Shown in pieces: positions 1-8,449 of a stretch of 39,008 nt of DNA; the stretch's first letter is position 1, and each line of letters starts with the position of its first letter. Position numbers and translations under genes: made by a program. The notes below the pieces were generated by a model that saw only the letters and a program-made list of their open reading frames with translations, was not told where the DNA came from and did no database searches. The DNA is from Nocardia neocaledoniensis (GTDB lineage: Bacteria > Actinomycetota > Actinomycetes > Mycobacteriales > Mycobacteriaceae): positions 1 to 39,008 of the forward strand of contig NZ_JARWOJ010000285.1 of NCBI RefSeq assembly GCF_029868625.1, given 5' to 3'.

Positions 1-89
1 GGGTGTTTGCTGGTCGGGGTCTTTATTTTGGCGGGGCCCGGGGGCGGCCCCCCCGCGGGGCGCGCCGCTCGGGTGGGGGGGGGGCCCTC

Positions 90-95
90 TACTCT
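90..95 (+). promoter_or_regulatory. Candidate -10 box of the DyP/encapsulin operon
   Basis: TACTCT fits the actinobacterial TANNNT -10 pattern and ends 7 bases before the ATG at 103, the geometry of a leaderless transcript. No good Shine-Dalgarno sequence is present (only a weak GGA at 96-98). The DNA just upstream is suspect, poly-G rich window-edge sequence, so no -35 can be judged. Confidence 0.35.
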
Positions 96-102
96 GGACG
101 CC

Positions 103-1155
103 ATGGGTGAGCCACAGCCGATCCTCGATCCACTCACGCCCGCCGCCATCTTCCTGGTCGCCACCATCGACGAGGGCGGTGAGGCGACGGTCCGCGACCT
201 GCTCGCCGATATCTCCGGCCTGCGCCGGTCCATCGGGTTCCGGGTGCCCGGCGAGGGACTGACCTGCGTCACCTCGATCGGCTCCGCGGCCTGGGACCGG
301 CTCTTCGCCGGCCCCAAACCCGCTGAGCTGCACGAGTTCCCGGGATACAACGGACCCATCCACAGCGCGCCGGCCACGCCCGGCGACCTGCTCTTCCACA
401 TCAAGGGCGAGACCCAGGGCCCGTGCTTCGAGCTGGCCATGGTGATCGGTGAGCGGTTGCGTGGCGCGGCCACGATCGTGGACGAGACCGTCGGCTTCCG
501 CTATTTCGAACAGCGCGATCTGCTCGGCTTCGTCGACGGCACCGAGAATCCCGAGGGCAAGGCCGCGGCCTCGGCGGCCCTGATCGGCGACGAGGACCCC
601 GAATTCACCGGCGGCAGCTACGTCATCGTGCAGAAGTACACCCACCCGCTCGACCAGTGGAACGCGCTGTCGATCGAGGAGCAGGAGCGGGTGATCGGCC
701 GCACCAAACTCGCCGACTACGAACTGCCCGACGACGTGAAGCCGGCCGATTCGCACGTCGCGGTCAACACCCTCGTCGACCCCGACGGCACCGAGCGCCA
801 GATCATGCGCGCCAACATGCCCTTCGGCACCATCGGCACCGGCGAGTTCGGCACCTACTACATCGCCTACGCCGCCACGCCGAGCGTCACCGAGCGCATG
901 CTCGAGCGCATGTTCCTCGGTACCGAGGAGGCCGCCTACGACCGCATCCTGGACTTCTCCTTCGCGGTCACCGGCACCCTGTTCTTCACCCCCACCGTCG
1001 ATTTCCTCGACGACCTGCCCGAGGCACCCGAATCCGTCGCCACCGAAGAAGAGTCCGATTCCCTGCCCGAATTCGCCCCGGTGGAGCAGGCGAACGCCGC
1101 GGCGGCCGACTCCGACGGCTCACTCGCCATCGGCACGATGAAAAGGAGTATCTGA
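103..1155 (+). CDS. dyp: DyP-type heme peroxidase, encapsulin cargo
   Basis: This 350-residue dye-decolorizing peroxidase should oxidise substrates with H2O2 using heme b, inside the encapsulin shell encoded next door. GFVDGTENP (residues 142-150) carries the distal catalytic Asp145, His218 fits the proximal heme ligand, and Arg236 and Asn238 fit the distal pocket. The spacings 145/218/236/238 equal those of Rhodococcus DypB (153/226/244/246), so it is a B-type DyP. An acidic linker (about 303-336) leads to a C-terminal encapsulin-targeting peptide. I chose the ATG at 103 because the open frame upstream runs through G/C homopolymers unlike coding sequence and family homology begins just after it. 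A TACTCT box ends 7 bases before this ATG, so the mRNA may be leaderless. The stop abuts the encapsulin ATG. Confidence 0.95.
   Translation: MGEPQPILDPLTPAAIFLVATIDEGGEATVRDLLADISGLRRSIGFRVPGEGLTCVTSIGSAAWDRLFAGPKPAELHEFPGYNGPIHSAPATPGDLLFHIKGETQGPCFELAMVIGERLRGAATIVDETVGFRYFEQRDLLGFVDGTENPEGKAAASAALIGDEDPEFTGGSYVIVQKYTHPLDQWNALSIEEQERVIGRTKLADYELPDDVKPADSHVAVNTLVDPDGTERQIMRANMPFGTIGTGEFGTYYIAYAATPSVTERMLERMFLGTEEAAYDRILDFSFAVTGTLFFTPTVDFLDDLPEAPESVATEEESDSLPEFAPVEQANAAAADSDGSLAIGTMKRSI
1114..1152 (+). other. Encapsulin-targeting peptide (cargo-loading tail) of DyP
   Basis: The last 13 residues of the peroxidase, DGSLAIGTMKRSI, match the consensus tail of DyP cargo proteins (D-G-S-L-x-I-G-S-L-K), which binds the inner face of encapsulin. 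The DNA for the last codons (AAAAGGAG at 1141-1148) also forms the Shine-Dalgarno sequence of the encapsulin gene, so one stretch serves cargo loading and shell translation. Confidence 0.9.
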
Positions 1156-1953
1156 ATGAACAACCTGCATCGCGAACTCGCGCCGATCAGCGGCGAGGCC
1201 TGGGCCCAGATCGAAGAGGAGGCCACCCGCACGTTCAAGCGCAATATCGCGGGCCGTCGCGTCGTCGATCTGTCGGGCCCGCACGGCGTCGCCTTCTCGG
1301 CGCTCAACCGCGGCAGGCTCACCTCGATCTCCTCGCCGGACGAGGGCGTCGTGGCCCATCAGCGGGTGGTACAGCCGCTGGTCGAACTCCGCGTGCCGTT
1401 CACGCTGAAGCGCTCCGAACTCGACGACATCGAGCGCGGCGCGCCCGACGCCGATCTGGACAACCTCAAGGACGCGGCGCAGAAGATCGCCTTCGCCGAG
1501 GACCGCGCGATCTTCGAGAGCTACGCGGCCGCGGGCATCACCGGTATCCGCGCCGCGGCGTCCAACGAACCGGTCGAGCTGCCGAGCAATGTCGTCGACA
1601 TTCCCGACGCCATCTCGCACGCGCTCACCGGCCTGCGCCTGGCCGGTGTGCAGGGCCCGTATTCGGTGGTGCTCAGCGCCGAGCTGTACACCCAGGTCAG
1701 TGAGACCTCCGACCACGGCCACCCGATCCGCACCCACATCGAGCGGCTGATCGACGGGGAGATCATCTGGGCCCCCGCGATCACGGGCGGTTTCGCGCTC
1801 ACCACCCGCGGCGGCGATTTCGAGCTCGCGGTGGGGCAGGACCTGTCGATCGGCTACCTCAGCCACGACGCCGACACCGTGCGGCTGTACTTCCAGGAGA
1901 CCTTCACCTTCCTGGTGTCGACCTCCGAGGCGGCGGTCTCGCTCGGGTCGTGA
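1156..1953 (+). CDS. enc: Encapsulin shell protein (family 1, linocin M18/Cfp29-like)
   Basis: This 265-residue protein has the length and sequence of family 1 encapsulins, HK97-fold proteins that usually form a 60-subunit T=1 nanocompartment. Recognisable parts are the N-terminal helix (NNLHRELAPISGEAWAQIEE), which together with nearby surfaces binds cargo tails, the FKRNIAGRRVVDLSGPHG segment, and the C-terminal TFTFLVSTSEAAVSL strand. It starts at an ATG directly after the DyP stop, with AAAAGGAG 7 bases upstream inside the DyP gene, so the genes are translationally coupled. The neighbouring tagged peroxidase is the obvious native cargo. Confidence 0.96.
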   Translation: MNNLHRELAPISGEAWAQIEEEATRTFKRNIAGRRVVDLSGPHGVAFSALNRGRLTSISSPDEGVVAHQRVVQPLVELRVPFTLKRSELDDIERGAPDADLDNLKDAAQKIAFAEDRAIFESYAAAGITGIRAAASNEPVELPSNVVDIPDAISHALTGLRLAGVQGPYSVVLSAELYTQVSETSDHGHPIRTHIERLIDGEIIWAPAITGGFALTTRGGDFELAVGQDLSIGYLSHDADTVRLYFQETFTFLVSTSEAAVSLGS

Positions 1954-1993
1954 ACGTTAAGGTGGGCCGCGAGTCGTCGAGAAGGAGGTACGC

Positions 1994-2521
1994 ATGGCCA
2001 CCGTGCGCGCCGGTGTCGTGCCCGCTGCCCGCAGCCTGTTCTACTGCCTGATCGGCGTGCTGGTCACCACGGGCATCGTCGGGTTGTTCCTGGCGATGTT
2101 CGGGGTGAACCGAGTGGTCACCGGGATCCTGGTCGGCGCGATCGCGGGTGTCGCGGCCGGCGTGGCGCTGTTCGTGCGCGATGTCGTCGAGCTCACCGAG
2201 CACGCCATCTACGCCAGGACCCCGTTCCGGGCCACGACCGTGCCGTGGGACCGCGTCGTCGCGGGCCGCTTCACCCTCGACGATCGTTCCCGCTGGTCCC
2301 TCGCCCTCGACCTGACCGGCGAGGGTTCCGACGAACTCGTCCTGCTCTCGATTCCCCCGGTGGTGCGCCCGGTATCGGGCGCCTACGACATGCGCAAACG
2401 CGAACAGGTGAGCGAGATCCGGGAAATGCTGCGCGCCAAGCGAATCCCGATCACCGTGCTCCCGGAGATCGCGGGCGCGCTGAACCAGCATTGGCAGATC
2501 GCCCCACCCACGTCACGCTGA
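1994..2521 (+). CDS. Small two-helix membrane protein of unknown function
   Basis: This 175-residue protein has two hydrophobic helices (about residues 14-36 and 41-61) followed by a soluble C-terminal domain. That domain has alternating beta-type segments (HAIYARTPFRATTVPWDRV, RWSLALDL, ELVLLSIPP) which could be a PH-like fold as in other two-helix actinobacterial membrane proteins. I do not recognise a specific family. A strong Shine-Dalgarno GGAGG (1984-1988) precedes the ATG. It lies 40 bases after the encapsulin gene on the same strand and may be cotranscribed, but nothing ties it to the nanocompartment. Its 3' end overlaps the converging GlxA-type gene by 9 bases. Confidence 0.8.
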   Translation: MATVRAGVVPAARSLFYCLIGVLVTTGIVGLFLAMFGVNRVVTGILVGAIAGVAAGVALFVRDVVELTEHAIYARTPFRATTVPWDRVVAGRFTLDDRSRWSLALDLTGEGSDELVLLSIPPVVRPVSGAYDMRKREQVSEIREMLRAKRIPITVLPEIAGALNQHWQIAPPTSR

Positions 2522-3526
2522 GACCCGCCGCACGCTCGACTCCACCCGGAAACCACGCCGGTAGTCGGAGGGCGACACCCCGAGCCGAGCGATGAAACTC
2601 CGGCGCAGCGCCTCGGCGCTGGCGAACCCGGCCGCGGCGGCCGCGCTGCTCACCGAGCTGCCCGCCTCCAGCGCGGCGCGGGCCAGATCGAAGCGCACGC
2701 CTGCCGCGTATTCGGCCGGGCTCAGGCCCACCTCCTCGGCGAAGAGCCGGGTGAGGTGACGCGGGCTCACGTTCACGTACCGCGCGAAGTCCCGCACGCT
2801 GTAGCGCTTCGCCGGGTCCGTGGCGATCAGATCGGTCACCGCGCGCACCGGGCTCGGCGGCAACGCGGCCGCGCGCAGCGGTGTGGAGAACTGTGTCTGG
2901 CCGCCGGAGCGCTGCAGGTAGACCAGCAGACCCTGGGCGACCTGACGCGCGACTGAGCCACCGAGATCCTCGGCCACCAGCGCGAGCGCGAGATCGATCC
3001 CCGCGGCCACGCCCGCCGACGTCGCGATATCGCTGTCCCGCACGAAGATCCGGTCCGCCTGCACGTCGACGCGCGGATACCGGCGCGCGAGCTCGGGCGC
3101 GAACTTCCAGTGCGTGGTCGCGCTGCGACCGTCCAGCATGCCCAGTTCGGCGAGCACGAAGGCACCGCTGCAGATCGAGACGACCCGCCGACTGCGCGCC
3201 GCGAGCAGACGCGCGGACTCGACCAGATCCGGCCGGACGAACTCGCCGGGAGCCACTTCGCTGCCCGGCACGACGAGCGTGTCCAACGGGGGTGCGTCGG
3301 CCGCTGCCGCCGTCACGGCAACCCCTGGGCCCACCGAGCTGTGGACGGGCGAACCGGTCGGCGAGAACAGCATCACCTCGTAGGCGTCGGCGAATTGGTT
3401 GGCCTCGATGAAGACCTCCGCCGGACCCACATAGTCGAGCGCCTTGACCCCGTCGAACAGGAGAAACCCGATACGCCGTGTCGCACTTGATGCGGTGTGG
3501 CGGAAACGATCCGGGGTCGCAGACAT
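2513..3526 (-). CDS. GlxA-family AraC-type transcriptional regulator
   Basis: This 337-residue regulator has an N-terminal DJ-1/PfpI-like amidotransferase fold (about 18-200) and a C-terminal AraC double helix-turn-helix (about 228-328). The sensor domain keeps the nucleophile-elbow sequence [17 protein letters not shown] with Cys119. The DNA-binding part shows [32 protein letters not shown] and the second-helix core [29 protein letters not shown]. It is divergent from the hydrolase at 3649 across 122 bases, so it may control that gene (inference). A TAGATT box (3539-3534) lies 7 bases before the ATG and no Shine-Dalgarno is visible, suggesting a leaderless mRNA. The ligand is unknown. Confidence 0.92.
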   Translation of the reverse strand: MSATPDRFRHTASSATRRIGFLLFDGVKALDYVGPAEVFIEANQFADAYEVMLFSPTGSPVHSSVGPGVAVTAAAADAPPLDTLVVPGSEVAPGEFVRPDLVESARLLAARSRRVVSICSGAFVLAELGMLDGRSATTHWKFAPELARRYPRVDVQADRIFVRDSDIATSAGVAAGIDLALALVAEDLGGSVARQVAQGLLVYLQRSGGQTQFSTPLRAAALPPSPVRAVTDLIATDPAKRYSVRDFARYVNVSPRHLTRLFAEEVGLSPAEYAAGVRFDLARAALEAGSSVSSAAAAAGFASAEALRRSFIARLGVSPSDYRRGFRVESSVRRVSA

Positions 3527-3648
3527 GCCGCCGAATCTACTGCTTGTCCGAATTGGCGGGATGCACGGCCGTTCCGGTAGGCGACAGCCGGCGCGCGCCC
3601 GACAACTATGGGCAACCTATCCGTTCGCCGCCTTTCGACAGGAGCGCC

Positions 3649-4470
3649 ATGTCCTACTTCACCACCTCCGACGGCACCGAGATCTACTACTCCGATTGGG
3701 GCACCGGCCGACCTGTCGTCTTCAGCCACGGCTGGCCGCTGAGCTCCGACGCGTGGGCGCTCGAGCGCAAGACCCTGGCCGACGCCGGTTACCGCGTCAT
3801 CGCCCACGACCGCCGCGGTCACGGTCGCTCGGCGCAGCCGTGGCAGGGCAACGACATGGACACCTACGCACGCGACCTCGCCGAGCTGGTCGAAGCGCTC
3901 GACCTGCGCGATGTCGTCGTGATCGGGCACTCGACCGGGGGCGGCGAGGTCGTTCGCTATGCCGCGCGGCACGGCGGTGACCGGGTGGCCAAGGTCGTCA
4001 CCATCGGCGCCGTGCCGCCGGTCATGGTCGCGTCCGAAGCCAACCCGGAGGGGCTGCCGATCGAGGTGTTCGACAACATCCGCGCCGGCGTGCTGGCCGA
4101 CCGCTCGAACTTCTACCAGGAGCTCGCGCCGTCGTTCTTCGGCTTCAACCGCGACGGCGCCACGGTCTCGAAGGGCGCGCAGGACGACTTCTGGCGCCAG
4201 GGCATGCTCGCGGGGATCCAGGCCGCCTACGAGTGTGTCGCCGCGTTCTCGGCGACCGACTTCACCGAGGATCTACGGGCGCTCGCGGTCCCGATCTTCA
4301 TCGCCCACGGTGACGACGACCAGATCGTGCCGATCGCGGATTCGGCGCTGAAGTCGATCGAGCTCGTCAAGGACGGGACCCTCAAGGTGTACCCGGGTGC
4401 CCCGCACGGCATCTTCGGCGCCTATCAGCGGGAACTCATCACCGACATTCTCGCGTTCATCGCAGACTGA
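3649..4470 (+). CDS. Alpha/beta hydrolase, cofactor-free haloperoxidase/arylesterase type
   Basis: This 273-residue alpha/beta-hydrolase resembles cofactor-free chloroperoxidases/esterases. These hydrolyse esters and can form peracids that halogenate substrates; the true substrate is unknown. The catalytic triad is visible: Ser95 in GHSTGGG, Asp224 in [10 protein letters not shown] and His253 in [15 protein letters not shown] (27-30) forms the oxyanion loop and HDRRGHGRS (53-61) is typical of the family. There is no signal peptide, so it is cytoplasmic. The ATG at 3649 is preceded by ACAGGAG (3638-3644) and begins the family homology; the frame is open further upstream but without similarity. 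It converges on a TetR gene 17 bases downstream. Confidence 0.93.
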   Translation: MSYFTTSDGTEIYYSDWGTGRPVVFSHGWPLSSDAWALERKTLADAGYRVIAHDRRGHGRSAQPWQGNDMDTYARDLAELVEALDLRDVVVIGHSTGGGEVVRYAARHGGDRVAKVVTIGAVPPVMVASEANPEGLPIEVFDNIRAGVLADRSNFYQELAPSFFGFNRDGATVSKGAQDDFWRQGMLAGIQAAYECVAAFSATDFTEDLRALAVPIFIAHGDDDQIVPIADSALKSIELVKDGTLKVYPGAPHGIFGAYQRELITDILAFIAD

Positions 4471-4487
4471 GCGCACGGCGGCGCTGC

Positions 4488-5162
4488 TCAGGCGGATTCG
4501 GGGATCTCCCCCACGCGCGTGAGCAGCGCCTCGGCGTCGGCACGGATCGTGGCGAGGTCGTCGGGGTGACCGACGATGCGCATGATCGCGTCCGGGATCA
4601 GGTGCTCGGTGTCGGCGTCGGCGGATCCGGCGTCGGAGCGGATGCCGATCACGGTCTCGACCAGCCGGAACGGCAGGATTCGCGCGTCGTCGGAGCGACC
4701 CGCCGCCGTGGCGGATTCGGCGGCCAGGCGTTCGTAGTGCTCGCGCAGGTCGTCGCGGTGGCGGCGGAAGGCGGCGAAGCGTTCGGTGCGCAGCTCGGGC
4801 AGCAGGTAGAGCGCGCCGAGGTTCCAGCGGGCGGTGCGGAGCTGGCGGACGTCGAACAGGGCGAGGGCGTAGAGCTTGGTGACGGCGGCCTCGGGCTCGC
4901 CGGTCATGCGGTGCGCCAGGGCGGCCGGGCCCGCGATGGTCTGGGCCAGCAACGCGTCGAGGATGTCGTCCTTGGCGGCGAAGTGGTGATACAGCGATGC
5001 CTGCCTGATGCCGACGGCGTCGGCGACCGCGCGGGTGGAGGTGTTGGCGTAGCCCTTGGTGGTGAACAGTTCCGCCGCCGCGTCGAGGATCTCCGCGCGC
5101 GGCGTGGTCCCCTGCCTGCGCCGCTGTGTCAGCCGGGGACGCCCGGGCCCGAGATTCGCCAC
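4488..5162 (-). CDS. TetR-family regulator of the adjacent permease/DUF1989 cluster
   Basis: This 224-residue TetR repressor starts at a GTG. The N-terminal helix-turn-helix is clear (AEILDAAAELFTTKGYANTS, then TRAVADAVGIRQASLYHHFAAKDDIL, residues about 23-70). The C-terminal ligand domain is not assignable. It is transcribed away from the permease and DUF1989 genes across 217 bases. A dyad (CTATC-N4-GATAG, 5335-5348) lies just before the permease gene and could be its operator. Regulators of this kind commonly sit beside urea-carboxylase-associated clusters, so a nitrogen-related ligand is a reasonable inference. No clear Shine-Dalgarno is present. Confidence 0.9.
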   Translation of the reverse strand: MANLGPGRPRLTQRRRQGTTPRAEILDAAAELFTTKGYANTSTRAVADAVGIRQASLYHHFAAKDDILDALLAQTIAGPAALAHRMTGEPEAAVTKLYALALFDVRQLRTARWNLGALYLLPELRTERFAAFRRHRDDLREHYERLAAESATAAGRSDDARILPFRLVETVIGIRSDAGSADADTEHLIPDAIMRIVGHPDDLATIRADAEALLTRVGEIPESA

Positions 5163-5334
5163 GCCCCGATTCTGTCATCGGCCCCCGACCAGGCCGGAAG
5201 CGGGCGGCTCACCAGCGACGATGCCGGACGGTCGAATTCCTGTCACTTGATAGAAACGTCGGCAACGCAGAAGTTACCGCAGGCCCCACACTCGATACAC
5301 GCAGGACACCGTTCGAGCGATCGCGAGCGCAAAA

Positions 5335-5348
5335 CTATCGACTGATAG
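5335..5348. promoter_or_regulatory. Candidate TetR operator upstream of the permease
   Basis: CTATC-gact-GATAG is a perfect 5-bp dyad ending 31 bases before the permease ATG, and a related half-site (TTGATAGAAA) lies at 5248-5257. The position between the TetR gene and its likely targets suits an operator covering the start of transcription. The rest of the 217-base gap (5163-5379) shows no gene and nothing resembling a guanidine or other riboswitch. Confidence 0.4.
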
Positions 5349-5379
5349 ATATTTGGCCGCACCGCCGAAGGACACCGAC

Positions 5380-6915
5380 ATGGCCGCGACTCTCGATTCC
5401 CCCGCCGCTCCACCCGAAACCGCCCGCGACAGCGCCGATCTGGCGGCCTTCGGCTACCAACCGGTCCTGCATCGCAAACTGGGACGCTACGCGTCGTTCG
5501 CGGCGGGCTTCTCGTTCGTCTCCATCCTCACCACGATCTTCCAGTTCTTCGGATTCGGCTATTCGTTCGGCGGCGCCGCGTTCTTCTGGACGTGGCCGCT
5601 GGTCTTCGCCGGGCAGTTCCTGGTCGCGCTGAACTTCGCCGAACTGGCTGCCCGGTACCCGATCTCGGGCTGCATCTATCAGTGGTCACGCCGCCTGGCG
5701 GGCGGGCTGATCGGCTGGTTCGCCGGGTGGATGATGGTGATCGCGCAGATCGTGACCGCCGCCGCGGCGGCCATCGCCCTGCAGGTGGTGCTGCCGACGA
5801 TCTGGAGCGGATTCCAGATCATCGGCACCGACACCGCGCTCACCTCCCGCGACGGCGCGATGAACGCGGTCCTGCTCGGCAGCCTGCTGCTGGTGGTGAC
5901 CACCACGATCAATGTGATCGGCATCGACCTGATGGCGCGGATCAATTCCATCGGCGTCACCATCGAGATCATCGGCGTGCTGGCGATCATCGCGCTGTTC
6001 TTCACCGGCGCCGAACGCGGACCCGACGTGGTACTGAACACCGAGCAGGCCTCGCCCGGCCCGTACTGGGCGGCGTTCCTTGTCTCCGGCCTGATGGCCG
6101 CGTACGTGATGGTCGGATTCGATTCCGCCGGTGAGCTTTCCGAGGAGACCAAGAATCCGCGCCGGGTGGCGCCGCGCACCATCCTGCTGGCGCTGTCGGT
6201 GTCGGCGCTGGGTGGTGGGCTCATGCTGATCGGCGCGCTGATGGCGGCGCCCAGCCTGTCGGATGGCGAATTGGCCTCCGGTGGACTGGCTTACGTGATC
6301 ATGGCGAAGCTGAACAGCCCGGCCGGTTCGGTGCTGCTCGGCTGCGTCGCGGTGGCGGTCATCGTGTGCACGCTGGCCATCCAGACCGCGGGCTCGCGCC
6401 TGCTGTTCTCGATGGCCCGTGACGGCAAGCTGCCGTTCGCGAAGGCGCTCGCGACCGTGCATCCCCGGTTCGGCACCCCGGTGTGGCCCGCCGTCGTGAT
6501 CGGCGCGCTCGGTATCGGGCTGCTCGTGCTCAACCTGGGCAACCCGGCCATCTTCGCCACGCTGGCCAGTGTCTGCATCGTGAGCCTGTACCTGGCGTAT
6601 CTGCTGGTCACCGTGCCGCTGCTGGTGCGAAGGATGCAGGGCCTGCCCGCGCCGGAGGACGCCTCGCTGTTCACCCTCGGCCGCTGGGGCATTCCGATCA
6701 ACGCCCTCGCCGTGGTGTGGGGCATCGCGATGGTGATCAACCTGGCCTGGCCGCGCCCGGAGGTGTACACCCCCGCGGGCGGGAGCTGGTGGCAGCTGTG
6801 GGCGGGCCCCCTGTCGGTCGCGGTGATTCTCACCGCGGGCGCGATCGTCTACCGCTTCGTGGTCGCCCGGCCGCGCGTCACCGAACCGGCCGCCCTGGAG
6901 CCCGCCGCGGTATGA
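5380..6915 (+). CDS. APC-family amino acid/amine permease (urea-carboxylase-associated type)
   Basis: This 511-residue polytopic transporter has about 12 hydrophobic helices, the usual size of amino acid-polyamine-organocation permeases. Family features include the N-terminal FAAGFSFVSILTTIFQFFGFG helix, the ELAARYPISGCIYQWSRRL stretch, and GFDSAGELSEETKNPRRVAPR, the conserved loop after TM6. It probably imports a small nitrogen compound for the downstream enzymes; the exact substrate cannot be read. I chose the ATG at 5380, preceded by GAAGGAC, over the TTG at 5353 because the spacing is better. A 10-bp-stem hairpin follows the stop, so the downstream genes may be expressed at a lower level or from a second promoter. 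Confidence 0.9.
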   Translation: MAATLDSPAAPPETARDSADLAAFGYQPVLHRKLGRYASFAAGFSFVSILTTIFQFFGFGYSFGGAAFFWTWPLVFAGQFLVALNFAELAARYPISGCIYQWSRRLAGGLIGWFAGWMMVIAQIVTAAAAAIALQVVLPTIWSGFQIIGTDTALTSRDGAMNAVLLGSLLLVVTTTINVIGIDLMARINSIGVTIEIIGVLAIIALFFTGAERGPDVVLNTEQASPGPYWAAFLVSGLMAAYVMVGFDSAGELSEETKNPRRVAPRTILLALSVSALGGGLMLIGALMAAPSLSDGELASGGLAYVIMAKLNSPAGSVLLGCVAVAVIVCTLAIQTAGSRLLFSMARDGKLPFAKALATVHPRFGTPVWPAVVIGALGIGLLVLNLGNPAIFATLASVCIVSLYLAYLLVTVPLLVRRMQGLPAPEDASLFTLGRWGIPINALAVVWGIAMVINLAWPRPEVYTPAGGSWWQLWAGPLSVAVILTAGAIVYRFVVARPRVTEPAALEPAAV

Positions 6916-6922
6916 GGCCGAC

Positions 6923-6948
6923 GCGGGGGCGCACCAGGGCGCCCCCGC
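6923..6948 (+). terminator. Perfect 10-bp GC hairpin after the permease
   Basis: GCGGGGGCGC, a 6-base loop, and GCGCCCCCGC form a perfect stem 8 bases after the permease stop. There is no T-run, which is usual for actinobacterial terminators or processing hairpins. It lies inside the 170-base gap before the first DUF1989 gene and may act as an attenuator between transporter and enzymes. The remainder of that gap (6949-7073) shows no other recognisable element. Confidence 0.55.
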
Positions 6949-7085
6949 CCAGGTCACCGAAGCCGCCGCGACCGACCGCTCGGTCGCCTTCCCGACCCCA
7001 CGCCACCGAATCCGCCCGGCCGGACGCATCCAGTTCGCGCCTGAGCGGGGAATCGTCCCGTCACCAACTCGCCGAGGAGTCACCG

Positions 7086-7832
7086 ATGACGAGTACCCAG
7101 TCCACCGATGGCGCTCGCGCCCACGCGCGTGCCCAAGCCGCGGCCGCCACGGTCGTCGGCCCCGACAGCCCGGCCGATGTCGATCCCGCCGCGATCGTGT
7201 TCGCACGACGGATACCCGCGGGCGGCTACGCGAACGTGGTGCTGGGACGCGGCACCCGGGTGCGACTGGCCGATCCCGCCGGTACCACCTGCGCGCACCT
7301 GTTCCTGCTGCGGGCCGAATCGCCCTGGGAACGCCTGAATGTCGCCGACACCGTGAAGGTGCCGTGGCAGGCGTACCTGGGCGTCGGTCATCCACTGCTC
7401 TCGGATCAGGGCCGGGTCCTGGCGACGGTGGTGGCCGACTCGGCCGACCGGCACGACGCCCTGTGCGGGCCGACGGCCGCCGGTCGCCGTCAACTGCATC
7501 TCGCCGGCGCCAAGCAGGGTCTGACGCCGCGCGATATCGGTCCGTCGATCGGGTTGTTCCGCGGCGTCCGGGTGGAGCCGGACGGCACGCTCTCCCCCAC
7601 CGGCAACGCCCCCGGCGGCGCCGCCCTCGACCTGCTGATCCACCTGCCGGTGACGCTCCTGGTCGCCAACGCGGCGCATCCGCTCGACGACCGGCCCACC
7701 GGCGACCTCGACGTGCTCGCCTGGTCGGCGCCCACCGAGCGCGCCGCCAATGACGATCCCGAATACCGACGCGCACTGGACAACACCGAAGCCGCCTGGG
7801 CGGCCGCGCAGACCACGGAGGTTCTGGCATGA
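7086..7832 (+). CDS. DUF1989 protein, urea amidolyase-associated protein 1 (carboxyguanidine deiminase subunit-like)
   Basis: This 248-residue protein belongs to the DUF1989 family (urea-carboxylase/amidolyase-associated protein 1). Such pairs have been shown to act as heteromeric carboxyguanidine deiminases, turning the product of guanidine carboxylase into allophanate. Family landmarks are the DRHDALCGP segment (121-129) with candidate metal ligands His123 and Cys127, IGLFRGVRVEPDGTLSP (155-171) and ANAAHPLDDRPTG (194-206). The first 33 residues look disordered and Ala-rich. GAGGAG (7074-7079) precedes the ATG. The stop overlaps the next start (ATGA), showing tight coupling to the second subunit. 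The substrate is inferred from the family. Confidence 0.88.
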   Translation: MTSTQSTDGARAHARAQAAAATVVGPDSPADVDPAAIVFARRIPAGGYANVVLGRGTRVRLADPAGTTCAHLFLLRAESPWERLNVADTVKVPWQAYLGVGHPLLSDQGRVLATVVADSADRHDALCGPTAAGRRQLHLAGAKQGLTPRDIGPSIGLFRGVRVEPDGTLSPTGNAPGGAALDLLIHLPVTLLVANAAHPLDDRPTGDLDVLAWSAPTERAANDDPEYRRALDNTEAAWAAAQTTEVLA

Positions 7833-8449
7833 CCACGGCGAGCACCCGCACCGTCGTCCTCGACGAGACCGTCCCCGCCAACGCGCCGTGGTCGGCGATC
7901 GTGCGCGCGGGCGATCAGCTCGAGATCATCGACCTGCACGGCAACCAGGCCGTCGACTGCCTGCTCTATTCGGCCGCCGACCACACCGACCGCTACAGCG
8001 CCCAGGCCACGATCGCCGCCCAGCGCAATATCTTCCTCACCACCGGCAGCGTGTTGCGCACCGAGGCGGGCACGCCGTTGATGACGGTCGTCGCCGACGA
8101 GGTCGGCAATCACGACACCATCGCCGGCGCCTGCTCCCAGGAATCGAACACCCTGCGCTACGGCCACCACACCCGCCACCAGCACGCCTGCGTCGAGAAC
8201 TTCCTCACCGCCGCGCTCGAATGGGGTTTGGGCAAGCCGGATCTCGTGTCGAACATCAACTGGTTCATGAACGTGCCGGTGGAAGCCGACGGCACGCTCG
8301 GCATCGTCGACGGGTTGTCCGCGCCGGGCAAGAAGGTCACCCTGCGCGCCGAGATCGACACCCTTGTACTGGTCTCCAACTGCCCGCAGATCAACAACCC
8401 GTGCAACGGTTTCGACCCGACGCCCGTGCGCATGGTGGTGACCCGATGA
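7829..8449 (+). CDS. DUF1989 protein, urea amidolyase-associated protein 2 (carboxyguanidine deiminase subunit-like)
   Basis: This 206-residue partner is the second DUF1989 subunit. It keeps the putative metal-site region GNHDTIAGACSQESNTLRYG (93-112) with His95 and Cys102, followed by HHTRHQHAC (113-121) and VSNCPQINNPCNGFDPTPV (182-200). These Cys/His-rich stretches match the predicted zinc-dependent deiminase core. It overlaps the upstream gene by 4 bases and the downstream carboxyltransferase gene by 4 bases (ATGA at 8446-8449), so the three are one translationally coupled unit. Whether the substrate is carboxyguanidine or another carboxylated amine is not shown by the sequence. Confidence 0.9.
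   Translation: MTTASTRTVVLDETVPANAPWSAIVRAGDQLEIIDLHGNQAVDCLLYSAADHTDRYSAQATIAAQRNIFLTTGSVLRTEAGTPLMTVVADEVGNHDTIAGACSQESNTLRYGHHTRHQHACVENFLTAALEWGLGKPDLVSNINWFMNVPVEADGTLGIVDGLSAPGKKVTLRAEIDTLVLVSNCPQINNPCNGFDPTPVRMVVTR

Noticed and set aside
5163..5379. Guanidine-type riboswitch in front of the permease/DUF1989 cluster
   Set aside because: I looked for one because of the gene content but saw no matching conserved sequence or paired structure; a TetR dyad is a better explanation.
5686..7881. Minus-strand 731-codon open frame opposite the permease and DUF1989 genes
   Set aside because: Its translation is Arg/Pro/Gly-rich with no family similarity, and the plus-strand genes explain the region fully.
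7750..8445. Extension of the carboxyltransferase frame upstream of 8446
   Set aside because: It overlaps the whole second DUF1989 gene in another frame, and the ATG at 8446 overlaps that gene's stop in a normal ATGA coupling.
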